A stretch of DNA of 32,679 nt from the NCBI RefSeq assembly GCF_003725415.1, contig NZ_RJQC01000002.1, positions 1 to 32,679 on the forward strand. Direction: 5' to 3'. A program made the translations under genes and the position numbers. Position 1 is the stretch's first letter. Each line of letters opens with the position of its first letter. Below, one piece after another: positions 31,999-32,679 of the stretch. The DNA is from Absicoccus porci (lineage in GTDB: Bacteria; Bacillota_I; Bacilli_A; Erysipelotrichales; Erysipelotrichaceae). The notes beneath the pieces are model-generated. The model ran no database searches and was not told the origin of the DNA. It saw nothing but the letters and a program-made list of their open reading frames with translations.

Positions 31999-32020
31999 TT
32001 GTCATTTTTAAAAGTGACAA
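31999..32020. promoter_or_regulatory. probable MtlR operator
   Basis: A 22-bp near-perfect palindrome, TTGTCATTTTT/AAAAGTGACAA (10 of 11 positions symmetric). The TTGTCA...TGACAA arms agree with MtlR sites known in Bacillales. Its centre lies about 63 bp upstream of the predicted transcription start, a usual place for an activator. Confidence 0.7.
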
Positions 32021-32399
32021 AACTAAATAGTAAAATTCCGCTTTATATAAAGGACATTTGTACATTTCAATACACAATTTTTATGTTTTCCCCCTTCCTT
32101 TTTTGGATGTATTGATGAAGTCTATCATCATATTATTTTATAGACTTCTTATAGAAAGCCGGATCTTTCAATGCCTTTGCTTATTAAGCCATATAGATAT
32201 TTCTCTTCAATAATTATAGTCTATTTAATTTTTTTTTTAAAAATAGCGTTTCATACAACTTATTATAATGTTGCTAGCGTGCTTTATATAAAGGAGTTAT
32301 TTAATTACATATATATTAGTGTTTCATACAAATGCATTATAAAAGAGCACTATTTGAGCACTGAGAGAGCACTAAAAAATTTAAAGGAGATAACAAATT
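32021..32399. other. AT-rich intergenic region with several repeats
   Basis: About 380 bases without a supported gene. It holds GCTTTATATAAAGGA twice (32040-32054 and 32281-32295), GTTTCATACAA twice (32248-32258 and 32321-32331, each followed within a few bases by ATTATAA), and a 9-bp hairpin GAAGTCTAT/ATAGACTTC around 32117-32148 without a T run. The last 60 bases hold the GAGCACT repeats listed separately. Base composition is more AT-rich than the neighbouring genes. Confidence 0.6.
32345..32373 (+). repeat. three GAGCACT direct repeats at 11-bp spacing
   Basis: GAGCACT occurs at 32345-32351, 32356-32362 and 32367-32373, exactly 11 bp apart, close to one helical turn. The block lies 26 nt before the start of the small gene at 32400 and just before its ribosome binding site, so it looks like a regulator-binding array rather than chance. 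Confidence 0.65.
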
Positions 32400-32547
32400 A
32401 TGAACAATTTAGAAATAGTAGAAGAATTAACAGATATTAAAAAAATCATTAGATGTTATTATGCTTGCAATAAAAGAATATGCAGATGATGAATTAGGGG
32501 CATCTATTGTTGATACATTGTATTTGAATATAGAAAAACTTGTATAT
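32400..32547 (+). pseudogene. small gene, frameshifted in an A7 run and cut by an IS end
   Basis: The ATG at 32400 follows AAGGAGA by 9 nt. The frame reads MNNLEIVEELTDIKKIIR and stops early at 32487-32489. If one A of the A7 run (32439-32445) is dropped, it continues as ...LTDIKKSLDVIMLAIKEYAD and stays open to the IS21-like end at about 32548, with a consistent acidic, helical character. This implies a single-base frameshift (mutation, sequencing error or slippage) and truncation by the insertion. I do not recognise the family; the product would be a small soluble helical protein. Confidence 0.55.
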
Positions 32548-32679
32548 TGTAATTTAAAATTGATCAATTTTTGGACAAATCGCAATTCAAAATTGACCAG
32601 TTTTTTTATTATGCTTCTTTATGGTTTTTATAATCAAAAGGAGGCAAAAAAAGGAGATGAAAACCATTATGCAAAAGTA
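32548..32679 (+). mobile_element. probable left end of an IS21-family element
   Basis: Two 22-bp direct repeats, AATTTAAAATTGATCAATTT (from 32551) and AATTCAAAATTGACCAGTTT (from 32584), agree at 19 of 22 positions with a 33-bp period. Repeated 'CAAAATTGACCA'-type blocks next to a terminal TGT are typical of IS21 ends, where they bind IstA. Two ribosome-binding-like sites (AAAGGAGG near 32643, AAGGAG at 32651-32656) precede possible istA starts at 32657 or 32669; only four to eight codons lie in the window, so the protein cannot be confirmed. Confidence 0.5.

Noticed and set aside
32117..32148. Perfect 9-bp hairpin GAAGTCTAT/ATAGACTTC as a terminator.
   Set aside because: No T run follows on either strand and no gene ends nearby; role unknown.
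32171..32440. 89-residue plus-strand ORF with a hydrophobic start.
   Set aside because: No ribosome binding site. It covers the repeat region and overlaps the better supported start at 32400 in another frame; the hydrophobic look comes from AT-rich sequence.

Overview
The window looks like chromosomal DNA of a low-GC Gram-positive bacterium (Bacillota). The style of the IS1182-family transposase, the mannitol PTS/MtlR locus, the hxlA-hxlB genes and the consensus -35/-10 promoters would suit a gut Erysipelotrichales-type organism, but that placement is inference. Genes are very tightly packed, mostly on the minus strand, with strong Shine-Dalgarno sequences, ATGA overlaps and intrinsic terminators at unit ends.

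Layout: (1) 1-89, the end of an IS30-family transposase. (2) 227-433, a cold-shock protein. (3) 502-5663 (minus), a six-gene unit: Cof-type HAD phosphatase, murI, M18 aminopeptidase, second Cof-type HAD phosphatase, thyA, folA. (4) 5735-5983, a small orphan protein, preceded at about 6150-6402 by a candidate structured RNA. (5) 6470-13823 (minus), a complete ten-gene histidine operon hisZGDCBHAFIE behind a T-box leader whose specifier reads CAC (His). (6) 14156-16750, cardiolipin synthase, a YfcE-like phosphodiesterase and a small membrane transporter. (7) 16857-19590, a DUF1015 protein converging on thrH and a fructosamine-kinase-like gene. (8) 19611-20712, a five-unit tandem array of micro-genes. 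(9) 20711-23777, a DeoR regulator divergent from hxlA-hxlB-manA. (10) 23841-25000, an internally deleted IS1182-family element. (11) 25085-26691, fruK plus a DEDDh exonuclease. (12) 26767-31882, the mannitol operon mtlA-mtlR-mtlF-mtlD with a promoter, a cre-like site and an MtlR-like palindrome. (13) 32021-32679, an AT-rich region with phased repeats, a frameshifted small gene and what looks like the left end of an IS21-family element.

The most striking and possibly undescribed feature is the array at 19611-20712. Each of five units has its own -10 box, a leader hairpin, a ribosome binding site, a 12-14 codon ORF encoding [KK]RFDFS(I/T)NR..., and a terminator hairpin. The outer units have diverged, but the peptide core is kept through synonymous changes and the hairpins through compensating changes, so both peptide and RNA structure look selected. 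Other points are three genes with promoters placed so that transcripts would start at or next to the ATG (leaderless mRNAs), a minus-strand candidate sRNA downstream of the his operon, and a triple GAGCACT repeat with exact 11-bp phasing.

Metabolically the window joins carbon entry (mannitol via MtlA/MtlF/MtlD to fructose-6-P; mannose-6-P via ManA; fructose-1-P via FruK) with the ribulose-monophosphate enzymes HxlA/HxlB, which can link fructose-6-P to ribulose-5-P. Pentose phosphate is the precursor for histidine and nucleotide synthesis, so the neighbourhood is coherent, though no common regulation is visible.
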